22,738 nucleotides of DNA from a virus. Every line of letters begins with the position of its first letter. The first letter of the stretch is position 1. The position numbers and the translations under genes are program-made. Shown here one piece after another: positions 22,510-22,738 of the stretch. Where the stretch lies: IMG/VR virus record IMGVR_UViG_3300042386_001572, positions 1-22,738 of that record. One strand, given 5' to 3'. The notes beneath the pieces are model-generated. The model ran no database searches, was not told where the DNA came from, and saw only the letters and a list, made by a program, of their open reading frames with translations.

Positions 22510-22524
22510 TAAAAGTCTATTTGA

Positions 22525-22738
22525 ATGAATAATTTTATAAAACAGGTAATTGAGGAGACGTTTTCGTCAAAAGCACAACAAAGATTCTTTTATGCTCAGG
22601 CAGGAAAGGGTGGAAAAAAGGGTAAAAAATGGTCTAAGTGGGCAAAAGAATACTCAGATAAGACGGATTTTAAAAAAATACCTGAGAAAGTAGAGAACGA
22701 AGAAGAGGTTGATGAAATTGTGGATAAACAAGGTAATA
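22525..22738 (+). CDS. SKAQQRFF-type phage protein, 5' part only
   Basis: 71 codons before the right edge cuts the frame. The N-terminus is MNNFIKQVIEETFSSKAQQR followed by FFYAQAG, then Lys/Gly-rich KGGKKGKKWSKWAKEY and FKKIPEKVE, then acidic residues. The S-K-A-Q-Q-[RK]-F-[FM] motif recurs in short proteins and N-termini of tailed phages (a DUF3008-like pattern), whose role is unknown to me. The strong basic character suggests nucleic-acid or capsid-core contact (inference). It diverges from the fibre block. Confidence 0.65.
   Translation, partial: MNNFIKQVIEETFSSKAQQRFFYAQAGKGGKKGKKWSKWAKEYSDKTDFKKIPEKVENEEEVDEIVDKQGN

Overview
This is a low-GC window whose gene content fits a tailed, contractile (T4-like, myovirus-type) bacteriophage. 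The anchors are a tail sheath protein cut by the left edge, a gp15-like sheath stabilizer, two probable neck proteins, a T4-type family B DNA polymerase, an SNF2-type helicase, and a large block of tail-fibre/adhesin genes. The host is probably in the Bacteroidota (inference only): almost no start codon has a Shine-Dalgarno sequence, start regions are A/T-rich, and one upstream region carries a TAnnTTTG box. No tRNA, rRNA, integrase, transposon or CRISPR array is visible. No gap between genes exceeds about 120 bases.

Left half (1-10190): morphogenesis and DNA-metabolism genes alternate on the two strands in divergent and tail-to-tail pairs. In order they are tail sheath (-), a 51-residue basic protein (+), the gp15-like protein and a probable neck protein (-), the SNF2 helicase (+), a possible PD-(D/E)XK nuclease (-), a gp13-like neck protein (+) and DNA polymerase (-). 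The convergent pairs abut or overlap by 4-21 bases, with no visible terminator.

Right half (10281-22472): a single minus-strand block, read from right to left. It holds a 96-residue protein with internal duplications, a collagen-like fibre with jelly-roll (C1q-like) domains, two adhesins built from small domains strung on Thr-Pro linkers (the larger ends in a seven-bladed beta-propeller), a fibre with about 32 copies of a nine-residue repeat, an 82-residue protein, a 2-oxoglutarate/Fe(II) oxygenase and a BppU-like small beta protein. At the right edge a divergent plus-strand gene begins (SKAQQRFF-type protein).

Four things stand out. (1) An 8-base motif, TATTTATA in the direction of the gene, sits at a few fixed distances before most start codons, often 4-5 bases, and may be a phage promoter giving leaderless or very short-leader mRNAs. 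(2) The nonapeptide fibre looks like an uncommon beta-solenoid. (3) The fibres share modules separated by near-identical (TP)n-coding DNA, and one such module is also fused twice to the gp15-like protein. (4) The oxygenase, whose family includes prolyl hydroxylases, lies downstream of the Pro-rich fibres, suggesting they could be its substrate. Functions rest on motif recognition by eye; no database search was possible.
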